In this document: positions 19,020 through 28,874 of the stretch, one piece after another
Layout of the letters: the number at the start of each line of letters is the position of its first letter
Position numbering within the stretch: position 1 is the stretch's first letter
Source of the DNA: a virus
Length of the DNA: 64,000 bases
Direction: 5' to 3' (one strand)
Virus record (IMG/VR): IMGVR_UViG_3300032242_000920
Coordinates: 1-64,000 of that record
The notes under the pieces: generated by a model
The model's database searches: none
The model's input: the letters and a program-made list of their open reading frames with translations, nothing else
What the model was told of the DNA's origin: nothing
Made by a program: the position numbers and the translations under genes

Positions 19020-20953
19020 TGGCAGTAGCAGTAGCAACTATTACATCAGGAACTACTTGGACGTTTCCTGCAAACATGGATTCAACTCAACCAATTAGGG
19101 TAACCTGTATTGGTGCTGGCGGTTCTGGTTCTGCCGCAAACTCTACGGTTACTGGCGCATCTGGTGGTGGAGGAGCCGCATGGGCACAGTCTGTATTATC
19201 TGTACCTGCCGGTGCAACATCTGCAAATATCAGTGTAGCACCAGCACGAATCGGTGTTCCAGGAGGCACTAGTGCTGCTGGATCAGGAAATAGCGGAAGC
19301 AATACTTGGTTTAGTTTTGTTTCCGGCGCACCCGCAACAGTCACACAAGGTGTATTAGCAGTAGGCGGAGGTGGTGCCGGTAGCAGTAATACTGTTGCAG
19401 GTATTGGTGGCTCTGCGGCTAGTTGTATTGGGCAAACCGTATATTCTGGCGGCAATGGCGGCACGGGATCCTATAGTGATGGTTCGACTTTTGGTGGAGG
19501 CGGTGGAGGAGGTTCTGCCGGATCTTATTTTGGTAATGGCGGCAACGGCGGAAATGGCAGTAATGGTTATGGCGGTGGTGGCGGCGGAATAACCGGTAAT
19601 GGGTCAAATGCTGCTGCATTTCTAAACGGCACAGGCGGCTCTGGATATCAAAATACTGGAGGTGGTGCAGGCGGTCCTAACAATGGATCAGCAAGCGGCG
19701 ACACTGGGCTTGCAGGTGCAGGCGGCGGCGGAGGCGGCACGTTTGCCTCGACAACACAAGGTGGAACTGGTGGAATCGGAGGTGTTATTAATGGTGTCGT
19801 AAATTATGGCGGCGGCGGAGGTGGCGGATCAAGTACAGGATTTGGTGGCCCGACAGGTTTTAGTGGTGGTGTTGGTTACGGCGCTGGTAGTGGTGGGTCT
19901 GGATTGTCAAATTCAGGAACGTATTTTAGTGGGCAAGGTGTTATCTTTGTTGAATACACAACGACACCTGGCACCAGAACAATTCTCTTATCAACACCTA
20001 CCGGCACAGCAAATACATGGGCTATACCATTAGACTGTGATGTAACTAAACCAATACAGGTCACAGTGATCGGCGCTGGTGCTAACGGTGCGAATGCTGT
20101 TTATGGTACTGTTGGCCCAGGCGGCAATGGCGGTAACGGCGGTGGCTGGTCTCAGTCGAACGTCTCTATAACATCAAGTTCACAAATCTGGTATAAAATT
20201 GATTCTGCTGGTGGATCGGCAAATACGTGGTTTAACGTTGGTTCAAATGCTACACCGACTGTTGCAGCAAACGGCGCTCTCGCTCTATCTGGTAGCACGA
20301 GTACGACCGGCGCAGTAGGAACAACAGTATATGGCGGCGGCGCTGGTGGTTCTGGTTATGCCGCAGTAAGAGGCGCTGGCGGTGGTGGCGGTTCTGCTGG
20401 TTCTTCTCTCGGTGCCGGTAAGTCTGGTGGTTCTGCACCATCAAACGGCGGCGGCGGTGGCGGCGGCGGCGGCGGTACTGGTAGCGCAGGTGCTAATGGT
20501 CTAGGTCCTGGTACCTATGTGGGCGGCGCGGGCGGCGGCGGATTTAATAACACCGGAGGAGGAACTGGCGGTACAGGAAACCCAGGTGGTACAGGCGGCA
20601 ACGGTTCTTCTGGTGGCGCCGGTGGCGGCGGTGGCGGCGGTGGATCGACGGCTGCTGTAGGCGGCCAAGGTGGTAATGGTGCTGCCGGTACTGAAATCAC
20701 ATTGACTTCAGGATCTACTGTGGGTTCTGGTGGTGGCGGCGGTGGCGGTGGTGCGCCTGGTGCATCATCTCCTGGTAAGAACGGTGGTAACGGCGCCATA
20801 TATGGTGGCGGTGGTGGCGGTGGTTCCGCATCGAATGGTGGTACATCAGCAGTCAACCCAGCAGGTCTTGGTGGTACAGGCGGCCAAGGAGCGATTATAA
20901 TCACTTATACAGCGATCCAGAAAGGCTATAATGGTATAATGGGAATGTTTTGA
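19019..20953 (+). CDS. Glycine-rich receptor-binding adhesin, two-domain
   Basis: 644 residues with very high Gly content in long GGGGG runs. Two homologous halves are visible: each opens with a TWTFP or TWAIP strand, then PIRVTCIGAGG or PIQVTVIGAGA, and then Gly/Asn/Ser repeats ending in a VIFVEYT or AIIITYT strand. This is the layout of glycine-rich phage fibre domains, and it recalls the polyglycine sandwich of gp38-type adhesins. The ATG overlaps the stop of the giant fibre by 1 bp, so it is probably the tip adhesin of that fibre. The run of Gly codons makes this stretch locally GC-rich. Confidence 0.75.
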   Translation: MAVAVATITSGTTWTFPANMDSTQPIRVTCIGAGGSGSAANSTVTGASGGGGAAWAQSVLSVPAGATSANISVAPARIGVPGGTSAAGSGNSGSNTWFSFVSGAPATVTQGVLAVGGGGAGSSNTVAGIGGSAASCIGQTVYSGGNGGTGSYSDGSTFGGGGGGGSAGSYFGNGGNGGNGSNGYGGGGGGITGNGSNAAAFLNGTGGSGYQNTGGGAGGPNNGSASGDTGLAGAGGGGGGTFASTTQGGTGGIGGVINGVVNYGGGGGGGSSTGFGGPTGFSGGVGYGAGSGGSGLSNSGTYFSGQGVIFVEYTTTPGTRTILLSTPTGTANTWAIPLDCDVTKPIQVTVIGAGANGANAVYGTVGPGGNGGNGGGWSQSNVSITSSSQIWYKIDSAGGSANTWFNVGSNATPTVAANGALALSGSTSTTGAVGTTVYGGGAGGSGYAAVRGAGGGGGSAGSSLGAGKSGGSAPSNGGGGGGGGGGTGSAGANGLGPGTYVGGAGGGGFNNTGGGTGGTGNPGGTGGNGSSGGAGGGGGGGGSTAAVGGQGGNGAAGTEITLTSGSTVGSGGGGGGGGAPGASSPGKNGGNGAIYGGGGGGGSASNGGTSAVNPAGLGGTGGQGAIIITYTAIQKGYNGIMGMF

Positions 20954-20970
20954 ACTTAAATATAGAACGG

Positions 20971-20978
20971 TATAAATA
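20971..20978 (+). promoter_or_regulatory. Late promoter (TATAAATA)
   Basis: An exact TATAAATA in the 53-bp gap after the Gly-rich adhesin and 29 bp before the ATG at 21007. Confidence 0.65.
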
Positions 20979-21006
20979 ACATATAATTTTCAAGGAATAT
21001 CAAAAC

Positions 21007-21444
21007 ATGAGTACAATTACAGTTAAAGATGGAAATGGTAATCCACAATCAGTTAATGTTCTTCCCTCTACAGGTCAGAACACAATGTCTAGCTCTCTTC
21101 CTGTAGCCTTGGCATCGGATCAACCAATCATTCAAGTTTATGATAATTCATATTCTACACATGCTCCTGCATATTATCAGGTCACCGCGGCCAATACAAG
21201 TGCATCTTTAGGTTCTCTTGTTGGTTCAATTCCTTCATGGGCTACCGCAGTTATACTTTTACCTGAAAATTGCTCTATTAGATATAGAGCAGATGGTACC
21301 GCACCGACCACAAGTATTGGTATGCCCATCAGTTCAGGTGCACCTTTTGCTATTCAAGGAAATACCGCACTCTCGTCTATTCAACTTATTCTTTCAAGCA
21401 ATGCAGCTATTGGCAACACCGTTTCGGTAGAATTTAGAGGATAA
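21007..21444 (+). CDS. Small virion protein with SSLPVALASDQP motif
   Basis: 145 residues. The N-terminal part contains TVKDGNGNPQSVNVL and SSSLPVALASDQPIIQV, a motif seen in many phage and prophage tail proteins. The remainder is a predicted beta sandwich. It follows a late promoter and is separated by 4 bp from the next fibre-like gene. It is probably a minor fibre or tail decoration protein. No enzymatic residues are apparent and the precise role is unknown. Confidence 0.55.
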   Translation: MSTITVKDGNGNPQSVNVLPSTGQNTMSSSLPVALASDQPIIQVYDNSYSTHAPAYYQVTAANTSASLGSLVGSIPSWATAVILLPENCSIRYRADGTAPTTSIGMPISSGAPFAIQGNTALSSIQLILSSNAAIGNTVSVEFRG

Positions 21445-21448
21445 TAAA

Positions 21449-22390
21449 ATGGGTCTTTTATCGTTTGGTGGCATTGATAGTTTTATTAGAAATAAACTAT
21501 CAGGTGGTGCTTCTGGTCAGATTTTATATAAAAATAGTAGCACATCAAATGATCTTGCCTGGATAAATGTTGCTTCGGTAGGAACAACAATTTCCTCGCT
21601 TGGTACTGTAGGTAATAGCAGTATTACAACAAACATCCCTCTGGTTTTTGGATCGGTTCAAAAGGCAGAAGTTACAGCAAATGGTGACATATTTTTTCCT
21701 AATCCAACTACCGCTCCTGCAGGAACAGAATTGTCACTCTATGTAACTTCTACATCACCGGGTGGTTACAATATATCCTTTGATAGCAACTTTATTGTAC
21801 CTACCGGAACACAACTATCACCAATATCTGGTTCGATTGACGTTCTTACATTTTCGGTAATGTCAACAGGTGCTATTAGAACTTCAATTTCAACTACATA
21901 TTCAAGCTCTACACTAAATACTATCCTTACAGGGGCAGGTGCACCTGCAAGTACACTAGGTAATACTGGTGACATTTACATTAACGGCACAACACTATAT
22001 GGACCAAAAACATCTTATGGTGGTTGGGGCACAGGTGTTTCGCTGATCGGTAGCTTATATGGGACTAGAGTGACGACGGTACCTAATGCCGCAACAATTA
22101 TTCCAAATATAACTACAACAGACATTGTCTCACAACTAAATACACAGACAAGTGGAACATTGACTATATATTCTCCCACTGGAACACCTATTGATGGTCA
22201 ACGATTGTTGTTTAGATTAAACACTCAGTCCGCACTTACATTGAGTTGGGCAGGAAGTTATACTTCTAGTTTTGATTTACCTTTACCTTCAGTCACAACT
22301 GGTCTTGGTAAAACTGATTATATTGGTTTTATATACAATGGAGTTTCTGGATCTTGGCAATTAATCACTAGAGCCTTCGGAGGATTCTAA
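21449..22390 (+). CDS. Short tail fibre-like protein
   Basis: 313 residues. The first 60 (GGASGQILYKNSSTSNDLAW) resemble the entry segment of phage fibre shafts. The C-terminal 100 residues (DGQRLLFRLNTQSALTLSW, then YIGFIYNGVSGSWQLI) are homologous to the tip of the 1364-residue fibre at 14925, so the two share a terminal domain and may compete for or share attachment or receptors. The stop is 1 bp before the GTG start of the next gene. Likely a host-recognition protein. Confidence 0.6.
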   Translation: MGLLSFGGIDSFIRNKLSGGASGQILYKNSSTSNDLAWINVASVGTTISSLGTVGNSSITTNIPLVFGSVQKAEVTANGDIFFPNPTTAPAGTELSLYVTSTSPGGYNISFDSNFIVPTGTQLSPISGSIDVLTFSVMSTGAIRTSISTTYSSSTLNTILTGAGAPASTLGNTGDIYINGTTLYGPKTSYGGWGTGVSLIGSLYGTRVTTVPNAATIIPNITTTDIVSQLNTQTSGTLTIYSPTGTPIDGQRLLFRLNTQSALTLSWAGSYTSSFDLPLPSVTTGLGKTDYIGFIYNGVSGSWQLITRAFGGF

Positions 22391-22391
22391 A

Positions 22392-24020
22392 GTGGCTACA
22401 TATTATTGGGTAGGTGGTTCAGGAACATGGGATAATACGGCAACACATTGGGGTGTTTCTCCAGGCGGTTCTGGTGGTTATGGCCCGCCGGGCGTAAACG
22501 ATGTTGCATATTTTACCAGTACTTATATTGCTAACGGTACATTAATTACCGTAGCAAATACAGCTTCTTCGGTTGCAAACGTTGTGTGTACAAGTAACTT
22601 TGGTGGAATTATTTCACTTGCTTCTAACTTAACCGTATCTGGTACATTTTTACATTGCGGTATTTTACGATTAAACAACAGTATACTCAACTGTAGGATA
22701 TTTTCATCTATAAACGATAGTTATTATCGAATTATTGATACCAGCCAAGGTAATGGGCAAATTCAAGTAAGTGGTAACAGCGGCACTATTGTACAGATGT
22801 CATCCATCGGGCAATTTACATACCCAATTGGAAGCCCAGCACCCATCATTAATTGTATTAGTGCAAGTGCTAATGGTAGAACAATACAAGTAGGTCAAAC
22901 TATTCCACCTACAATGACTAATATATCTCAATTTGGTAATACTTATTTTAATGGACCACCATCAATTTCGGTATCAGCAGGAACCGATTCTATTACAATT
23001 ACTAATTATGGTACCATTCAAGATTTAGATCTGACTGGTTATACTGGAAGCTTTTTAAATAGATCATTTAGTGTGTATGGAAATATCACACTTGGTCAGA
23101 ATATGACTACAGGTGGTACCGGATCTTCTTCTGGAGCTGTAGTATCTTTAGTAGCACCATCAGGATCTTATACAGTTAGATCAAATGGTGTTGTGTTTCC
23201 TGGTATAATAACTTTTGGTTCAAATACAAGAACTACAGCAACTTGGTCTCTTGCTGATGATTTATCTACTACAACATATTCAATCAATCCATCTGGATCA
23301 TACGGTTCGGGTTTTAATCCTTATTATTATGTGAACATACAAGGTGGTACATTAAATGTAGGTAACAATAACATTTATACTCAAAGGTTTTTGTGTTCTA
23401 CTGGTCAGTGTACCGTAAATATGGGTACTAAAACATGGTATCTTGTTCCTATTCCTAGTGTGCCAGTAGTTTGGGATACAACTTCTTATAATCCAAGTCT
23501 TACACTTAATGCAAATACATCTACAATAAATGTAATAGCACCCTATACAGCTTCAGTAATTCCTAGTTTTAATTTAGGAAACTATTCATATAACAACATT
23601 ACATTGAGCGGGCCAATCATTAATAATGTTGTTTATAATCTTAATAGTTCAGGAAATACATTTATCAATAACTTCAGTTGTAAAGTTTTACCATATCCTG
23701 GCAATTATGCTTTTACTTTACAATTTTCTTCAAATTCTACTTTCACATTTAATACATGTGATATACAAGGTACGATAAGCGGTTTATTATCTATTAGCCC
23801 TTCTGGATCCGGTAGTTATCCAGTATTATACTGTGCAAATGGAATAGCAAACAACAATACTGATGGTCTCAGTATAAACAATATAACTGCACAACCAAAT
23901 GGTGCTCTTTGGTGTGTGGGATATAACAGTGCTCCTGCATCCAATTCAGCATCTACAACTGGTTTTATGTTTAGATCAAAAGCTTCAACATGGCCTCAAG
24001 GTCTACAGTTCTTTTTTTAG
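22392..24020 (+). CDS. Beta-rich tail fibre/spike protein (YWVGGSGTWD type)
   Basis: 542 residues beginning at a GTG, 1 bp after the previous stop. The N-terminus ATYYWVGGSGTWDNTATHW is a recognised opening of beta-helical surface proteins of phages and bacteria, and the rest has a regular succession of short Asn/Gly/Thr strands (NLTVSGTFLHCG, NFSCKVLPYPG) compatible with a right-handed beta helix. No acidic catalytic pair stands out. It probably belongs to the same receptor-recognition apparatus as its neighbours. Confidence 0.6.
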   Translation: MATYYWVGGSGTWDNTATHWGVSPGGSGGYGPPGVNDVAYFTSTYIANGTLITVANTASSVANVVCTSNFGGIISLASNLTVSGTFLHCGILRLNNSILNCRIFSSINDSYYRIIDTSQGNGQIQVSGNSGTIVQMSSIGQFTYPIGSPAPIINCISASANGRTIQVGQTIPPTMTNISQFGNTYFNGPPSISVSAGTDSITITNYGTIQDLDLTGYTGSFLNRSFSVYGNITLGQNMTTGGTGSSSGAVVSLVAPSGSYTVRSNGVVFPGIITFGSNTRTTATWSLADDLSTTTYSINPSGSYGSGFNPYYYVNIQGGTLNVGNNNIYTQRFLCSTGQCTVNMGTKTWYLVPIPSVPVVWDTTSYNPSLTLNANTSTINVIAPYTASVIPSFNLGNYSYNNITLSGPIINNVVYNLNSSGNTFINNFSCKVLPYPGNYAFTLQFSSNSTFTFNTCDIQGTISGLLSISPSGSGSYPVLYCANGIANNNTDGLSINNITAQPNGALWCVGYNSAPASNSASTTGFMFRSKASTWPQGLQFFF

Positions 24021-24032
24021 GAAAGTTTAATT

Positions 24033-26093
24033 ATGAAAAGTCAATCTTCTTCAATTAAAACTCCACATACTTATATCGGCACTCAATATGAAACAAAGGT
24101 TTGGTTGAGCCGTTGTAAAGTAAAACCTTCTCAACAGATAGTTGAGGCAATTGACTTTTTTATTGCTCAGTTAAAAGATGCTGGTATTCTTCCTCTTATG
24201 GATGCAATATATTTTCTTGCAGCAGACAATTATTCCGCTGCATTGACAAATCTTGTTCAGCCAGCTTACGATTTAATTGATCAAACTGGTGGTGGTAATG
24301 GCGGTAAATCCAACTTTGGTCCCGGTTCTGGACTTACTGGTGGTACCAATAGTGCTGGATACCAAATGAGATTTGATACTGGATTTAATCCAAGTATACT
24401 AAACGGCCTTGCAAAATATTCATTAAATAATGCACACATGTCTGTGTGGTCTACAACGGCAACTTCTGGTAGTTATATTAGTAATACTGGACAAACCGAT
24501 GTTATGGGAGCATATTCCACTAGCTCTGGAACTACTTTTCGTGGATCAATTAGACTTAACTCACAAAATACATTTTTTGCATATCCTAATAGTAATATAC
24601 TTGTTCAAGGAACAATAACAGGACCGCCTGGTCTTTTTGCTTGGACCAGAACAGATGCCACAAATGCTACTGTATTTAAAGATGGTTCATTTATTACTGC
24701 TTCTTCACCAGTAACTGGTCTTCCTAATGAAACTATAAAAGTATTTTATGATGCAGGTGTTTATAATTCAGACCCTAATACAACTACTCTAATGAGTTTT
24801 GGTGCTGGATTATCAAATACACAACTGTCTGCATATTATGATGCTGCATCCCGACTTTTAATTTCAGCTGGTATTCTTAACTACGAAAGTTTAGAAACTG
24901 TTAATGCTCAACCAACACTTCCAGCATATTTTACTAATACTACTCAAGCTGTAGTAGCAGCAAACAATATTTCTGGATTTAGAGTTTATCAACAAGTACA
25001 ACCACCATCAAGTGATTCAACTACTGGTAATACATATCCGTATTTTCCTATGTCTGATGCTGCCACAGTACAAATTGAAAAATCATACACTGGATCTTTA
25101 ATTAACTCAAGTCACTGGTTGTGGCAAATGAGACAAATTGTTCCTGTTGGTAGTATCTATAACGATAGACCAAATCTTCAACCACCGACATCCTTCATTA
25201 GTGGTAATGCTCTTAAAAATGCAGCAGGACTTGATTGTTGGGTTAGATATAGTACACTAACTACAGCTATTGGTGCTACTGAATGTCAGGCAAGATGGTC
25301 ATTAGGCTATCCTCAGTATGATCCTTTGGGCCGTAGTACAGATCCAATTTATATGGGTTGGGGTGATTGTGCAAACTATTATGGTCTTCCACAGCCGGTG
25401 CCTTATGATTACGCTGCTGGTGCAAATACTGCTACCTTCTTTCCTACTACATTTAGTACTTCAAATACAAAAAGAGTAAAAACATGTGCGGTTTGTACAG
25501 ATCAAGTGATTCTTACTCCAGGAAGATTAGTTGATGTAAGAGGACCACAAAGAGGTTTGGCATTGGATTGTGAAGCTCAAGATGCCAGAACACCTGATGT
25601 TCTCTTAAATCAAATTCAGCGTCTTGCTGCAATTTGTCAAGCTGCAATATATGCACCAAGTGGTAAAGGACCTTATGAGTTTTGTGTCTATCCAAACCCA
25701 GTTGAGAATGCTGGTGCAATAAACACCGGATTTGATATTACAAATCTATATCAGATACACCAGACACCTGGTGTTAAGTTAGTTCTTATCGCTTGGAAGA
25801 AAAATAAAACAACTGATATGGGTTTATCAATTGATAATCAAGAAAATCTACTTAAAGGTCCAAATGGTGACCAACCGATAAACTATAGTAATTTAATTCT
25901 TGGTGTTGGTATGGGAACAACAAAATATAAAGACTTAATGACTGTAAATGATGCAACCAAACTTAGATCCAGAATTGTATCTAGAAACTATTCTGGAGTC
26001 TTGATCTGGAAAGATTATGGTGCTTATGGTGGTCTATTAACTTCAACATACAATCAAGTACTAGCAACAGTTTTGGGACTACCTACGAGTTGA
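24033..26093 (+). CDS. Tailspike-like protein with LamG-like and enzyme-like domains
   Basis: 686 residues. Residues about 50-290 look like a concanavalin/LamG-type sandwich: DAIYFLAADN, AGYQMRFDTGF, HMSVWSTTA, LSNTQLSAYYDAASRLL. The C-terminal third is different: LALDCEAQDARTPDVLL, AICQAAIYAPSGKGPYEF, VKLVLIAWKK and YSGVLIWKDYGAYGG recall the strands of a TIM-barrel glycosidase, with Asp/Glu in DCEAQD as candidate catalytic residues. This suggests a spike that binds and possibly cuts surface polysaccharide. Enzyme activity is inference only. It is the last gene before the late promoter of the neck genes. Confidence 0.5.
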   Translation: MKSQSSSIKTPHTYIGTQYETKVWLSRCKVKPSQQIVEAIDFFIAQLKDAGILPLMDAIYFLAADNYSAALTNLVQPAYDLIDQTGGGNGGKSNFGPGSGLTGGTNSAGYQMRFDTGFNPSILNGLAKYSLNNAHMSVWSTTATSGSYISNTGQTDVMGAYSTSSGTTFRGSIRLNSQNTFFAYPNSNILVQGTITGPPGLFAWTRTDATNATVFKDGSFITASSPVTGLPNETIKVFYDAGVYNSDPNTTTLMSFGAGLSNTQLSAYYDAASRLLISAGILNYESLETVNAQPTLPAYFTNTTQAVVAANNISGFRVYQQVQPPSSDSTTGNTYPYFPMSDAATVQIEKSYTGSLINSSHWLWQMRQIVPVGSIYNDRPNLQPPTSFISGNALKNAAGLDCWVRYSTLTTAIGATECQARWSLGYPQYDPLGRSTDPIYMGWGDCANYYGLPQPVPYDYAAGANTATFFPTTFSTSNTKRVKTCAVCTDQVILTPGRLVDVRGPQRGLALDCEAQDARTPDVLLNQIQRLAAICQAAIYAPSGKGPYEFCVYPNPVENAGAINTGFDITNLYQIHQTPGVKLVLIAWKKNKTTDMGLSIDNQENLLKGPNGDQPINYSNLILGVGMGTTKYKDLMTVNDATKLRSRIVSRNYSGVLIWKDYGAYGGLLTSTYNQVLATVLGLPTS

Positions 26094-26100
26094 TAAAAGA

Positions 26101-26108
26101 TATAAATA
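26101..26108 (+). promoter_or_regulatory. Late promoter (TATAAATA)
   Basis: An exact TATAAATA 26 bp before the gp13 ATG. It probably drives the neck-terminase block gp13 to gp17. Confidence 0.7.
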
Positions 26109-26134
26109 TCTAAAACAACAATAGAAAGAGTCAC

Positions 26135-26875
26135 ATGGCATTACCAACAGACAGAGAATCTTTTAAGCAATACTGCTTAAGAAGAGTCGGGGCTCCTGTT
26201 TCTCAGATCAACGTTGATGAAGATCAATTGCAAGATCGTATTGATGATTCTTTGCAGTACTATTGGGACTATCACTATGATGGTACTGAAAAACAGTATT
26301 ATCGGTATTCGGTACAACCACAAGATATTACAAATCGGTACATTACACTTCCAGCAAACATTATTGGTGCTGTAGGTGTGTTTCCTGTTGGCTCTTCGTT
26401 GTCAACAAATAATCTGTTTAATATTCGCTATCAGATTGCATTGAATGATCTTTACGATCTTACTGCAACTACGATGGTTCCTTACTATATGGCAATGCAA
26501 CACATTCAGTTGCTTGAACAGCTTCTTGTTGGTCAACAACCCGTGCGCTATAATCGTAGAACAAACAACCTTTATATTGATATGGATTGGAACATTGTTG
26601 CTCCAGGTTCATATATCATAATTGAAGCATATCAGGTCGTAGATCCTAATACTTATGCATCAGTTTGGTCTGATCGTTGGCTTCAAAAGTATGCAACCGA
26701 AATGATTAAACAGCAGTGGGGTATGAATCTAATCAAGTATACTGGTGTTTCGTTGCCGGGTGGTGCACAGTTTAATGCTCAAAAGATCTATGATGATGCT
26801 ACTGCTCAGATTGAAAAACTAGAACAATCAATGATTTCTGGTTGGAGTTCTCCAGTTCCTATGATGATGGGATAG
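26135..26875 (+). CDS. gp13: Neck protein gp13
   Basis: 246 residues, matching T4 gp13 in the N-terminal RESFKQYCLRRVGAPVSQIN and DRIDDSLQYYWDYHYDG segments and the SDRWLQKYATEMIKQQWG helix. In T4, gp13 and gp14 form the neck that closes the filled head and accepts the tail. It is followed after 4 bp by gp14, as in T4. A predominantly helical C-terminus and an internal beta-rich part agree with the family. Confidence 0.9.
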   Translation: MALPTDRESFKQYCLRRVGAPVSQINVDEDQLQDRIDDSLQYYWDYHYDGTEKQYYRYSVQPQDITNRYITLPANIIGAVGVFPVGSSLSTNNLFNIRYQIALNDLYDLTATTMVPYYMAMQHIQLLEQLLVGQQPVRYNRRTNNLYIDMDWNIVAPGSYIIIEAYQVVDPNTYASVWSDRWLQKYATEMIKQQWGMNLIKYTGVSLPGGAQFNAQKIYDDATAQIEKLEQSMISGWSSPVPMMMG

Positions 26876-26879
26876 AACC

Positions 26880-27602
26880 GTGGCAGTTTCAACATTCTTT
26901 GATCAGTTTACTAACTATAATGAACAGCAGTTGCTGAATGATCTTGGTATTGATATGATCAAGCGCTATGGTATTGACATATACTATATGCCACGCTCAC
27001 ATGTCAATATTGACAATCTGTGGCTAGAAGATACTCTAAGTCAATTTACACAAGCTACATTGATTGAAGTTTACATTAAGACATTCCAAGGTTGGCAAGG
27101 TCAAGGTGATATGATGGCCAAGTTTGGTATCTCGATGGCCGATCAGATTACATTCTCAATGATGAGATCACGTTGGCAAGAAGAGTTTACCAACTTTCAA
27201 TCTGCACTTATCCGTCCTTTGGAAGGCGACTTTATCTATCTCCCAATGACTAATGCTTTATTTGAAGTTAAGTTTGTGGAACACGAATCCAATTTCTATC
27301 AGACAGGTCAACTAACCTTCTATGATATTAAATGTGAACGTGCTAACTACAGCAATGAAAAGATCAGCACTGGTGTTTCTGCGATTGATAATATTCAATC
27401 TAAGTTTACAAATGAAGCTTCTTCATTCTTCTTGACTGATCAAGCAGGCAATAATATTCAGTCTGGTGACGGATCAAATCTTGAACAAGGTCAGTACACA
27501 CCAGATAATATTGATGGCACTACACAGAATGGTCTATTCAGTGCTCAGGGTAAATCATTTATTGACTTCTCTAAGACAAACCCTCTAGGCGAAATTACAT
27601 AG
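26880..27602 (+). CDS. gp14: Neck protein gp14
   Basis: 240 residues from a GTG start 4 bp after gp13. Segments STFFDQFTNYNEQQLLNDL, IDIYYMPRSHVN, DFIYLPMTNALFEVKFVEHE and FYQTGQLTFYDIKCE match gp14 of T4-like phages. Together with gp13 it forms the head-tail connector below the portal. The order gp13-gp14-gp15 is conserved here. Confidence 0.9.
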   Translation: MAVSTFFDQFTNYNEQQLLNDLGIDMIKRYGIDIYYMPRSHVNIDNLWLEDTLSQFTQATLIEVYIKTFQGWQGQGDMMAKFGISMADQITFSMMRSRWQEEFTNFQSALIRPLEGDFIYLPMTNALFEVKFVEHESNFYQTGQLTFYDIKCERANYSNEKISTGVSAIDNIQSKFTNEASSFFLTDQAGNNIQSGDGSNLEQGQYTPDNIDGTTQNGLFSAQGKSFIDFSKTNPLGEIT

Positions 27603-27612
27603 GATATTATGA

Positions 27613-28455
27613 ATGTTAGGAACAGATTTTTATTGGGGCACAATTCGCCGATACGTAATTCTATTTGGATCAATTTTTGATAACATCAATATTGATCGAG
27701 TAGATGCTAATGGTGTTCCTCAACAGACAATTAAAGTTCCATTGCAATATGGACCTAAAGAGCGTTATTTAACTCGGTACATTCAGAACCCAGATCTTCT
27801 TCGTGAAGTATCTATGGTTTTCCCTAGAATGTCGTTTGAGATTACTGGTATCAGCTATGATCCCGATCGAAAAATGAACACAATCGGTCAGTATGTGGGT
27901 ACTTCAACTTCAAATAATGCAATTACTGGTGCTACTCAGACAACACAGTTTAATCCTGTACCATATAACTTTGATATATCGTTGTCAATCATCTCTAGAA
28001 ATACTGAAGATGCTCTTCGAATTGTAGAGCAAATCGTTCCGTTCTTTACTCCACAGTGGAATACTACATTAACACTTATTCCACCTATGAACTATTCAAT
28101 AAATGTACCTATTATTTTAAAGTCAGTGAATGCAGTTGATACTTACTCTAGTAACTTTGAAGATAAAGAGTGGGTTATTTGGGATCTTCAATTTACACTT
28201 AAAGGAGCACTATGGGGTCCAGCTAGAAACTCTGGTCTCATTAATCATATTATAGTTAATTCATATGCTGAAAAAAGTGGTGATATTAACTCATATGTTG
28301 GAACTACATCTCCGCAAATTTCACTTGACATTACTCCAGGTGAAACCGCTAATGGTCAAGCAACAAGCAATAGCTCTATTGCGATACCTTATACTCAGGT
28401 AAAACCAACAGATAACTATGGCTTTATTGTTCAATATACTGAGAATCTTAAATGA
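27613..28455 (+). CDS. gp15: Tail sheath stabiliser/terminator gp15
   Basis: 280 residues. MLGTDFYWGTIRRYVILFGSIF and the RYIQNPDLLREVSMVFPRMSF region match T4 gp15, which forms a hexameric ring ending the tail sheath and docks to the neck. SLSIISRNTEDALRIVEQI is another conserved segment. Its stop overlaps gp16 by 4 bp (ATGA), coupling tail completion to the terminase genes. Confidence 0.9.
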   Translation: MLGTDFYWGTIRRYVILFGSIFDNINIDRVDANGVPQQTIKVPLQYGPKERYLTRYIQNPDLLREVSMVFPRMSFEITGISYDPDRKMNTIGQYVGTSTSNNAITGATQTTQFNPVPYNFDISLSIISRNTEDALRIVEQIVPFFTPQWNTTLTLIPPMNYSINVPIILKSVNAVDTYSSNFEDKEWVIWDLQFTLKGALWGPARNSGLINHIIVNSYAEKSGDINSYVGTTSPQISLDITPGETANGQATSNSSIAIPYTQVKPTDNYGFIVQYTENLK

Positions 28456-28874
28456 ATGATGATGACAAGAAAAAAGATAAAATTGCTTCTCTATTAAATT
28501 TACCACCAATTGAAATACAGAAACAAGACAATTCGCTGGCAATAGTTAATTCGGCAGAACCGGAAACGGATACCGAAAAGTTTAATAGTGACTTTGACAC
28601 AGCTAGAGATGCAATTTTAACTGCACTTGAAACAAGTCAAGGCGCATTAGAAGCGCTATCAAATATAGCATCATCATCACAACACCCCAGAGCATTTGAG
28701 GTTGTTGCTAAACTTGTAGATACAATTCGTGACACAAGTAAAGATCTGTTGGACATTCATCAGGCTAAAAAGAATCTTATTCGTAAGGTTGAAGAACCTA
28801 AGACAATAAACAACAACTTGGTGATTAGCACAAGTGATCTATTAAAGATGATAAAGGGTAATCAAAATGAGTGA
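28452..28874 (+). CDS. gp16: Small terminase subunit gp16
   Basis: 140 residues, acidic N-terminus and a long central helical region (DAILTALETSQGALEALSN, then RAFEVVAKLVDTIRDTSKDLL), the arrangement of T4-type gp16. The C-terminal LVISTSDLLKMIKGNQ is also typical. gp16 oligomers stimulate the large terminase ATPase and recognise the concatemer. The gene overlaps gp15 by 4 bp and gp17 by 8 bp. Confidence 0.88.
   Translation: MNDDDKKKDKIASLLNLPPIEIQKQDNSLAIVNSAEPETDTEKFNSDFDTARDAILTALETSQGALEALSNIASSSQHPRAFEVVAKLVDTIRDTSKDLLDIHQAKKNLIRKVEEPKTINNNLVISTSDLLKMIKGNQNE

Noticed and set aside
20515-20904. Minus-strand 129-codon Pro-rich frame
   Set aside because: It is the antisense of Gly codons (GGC/GGT read as GCC/ACC/CCx) in the adhesin gene, so openness is a composition effect; no start site or promoter.
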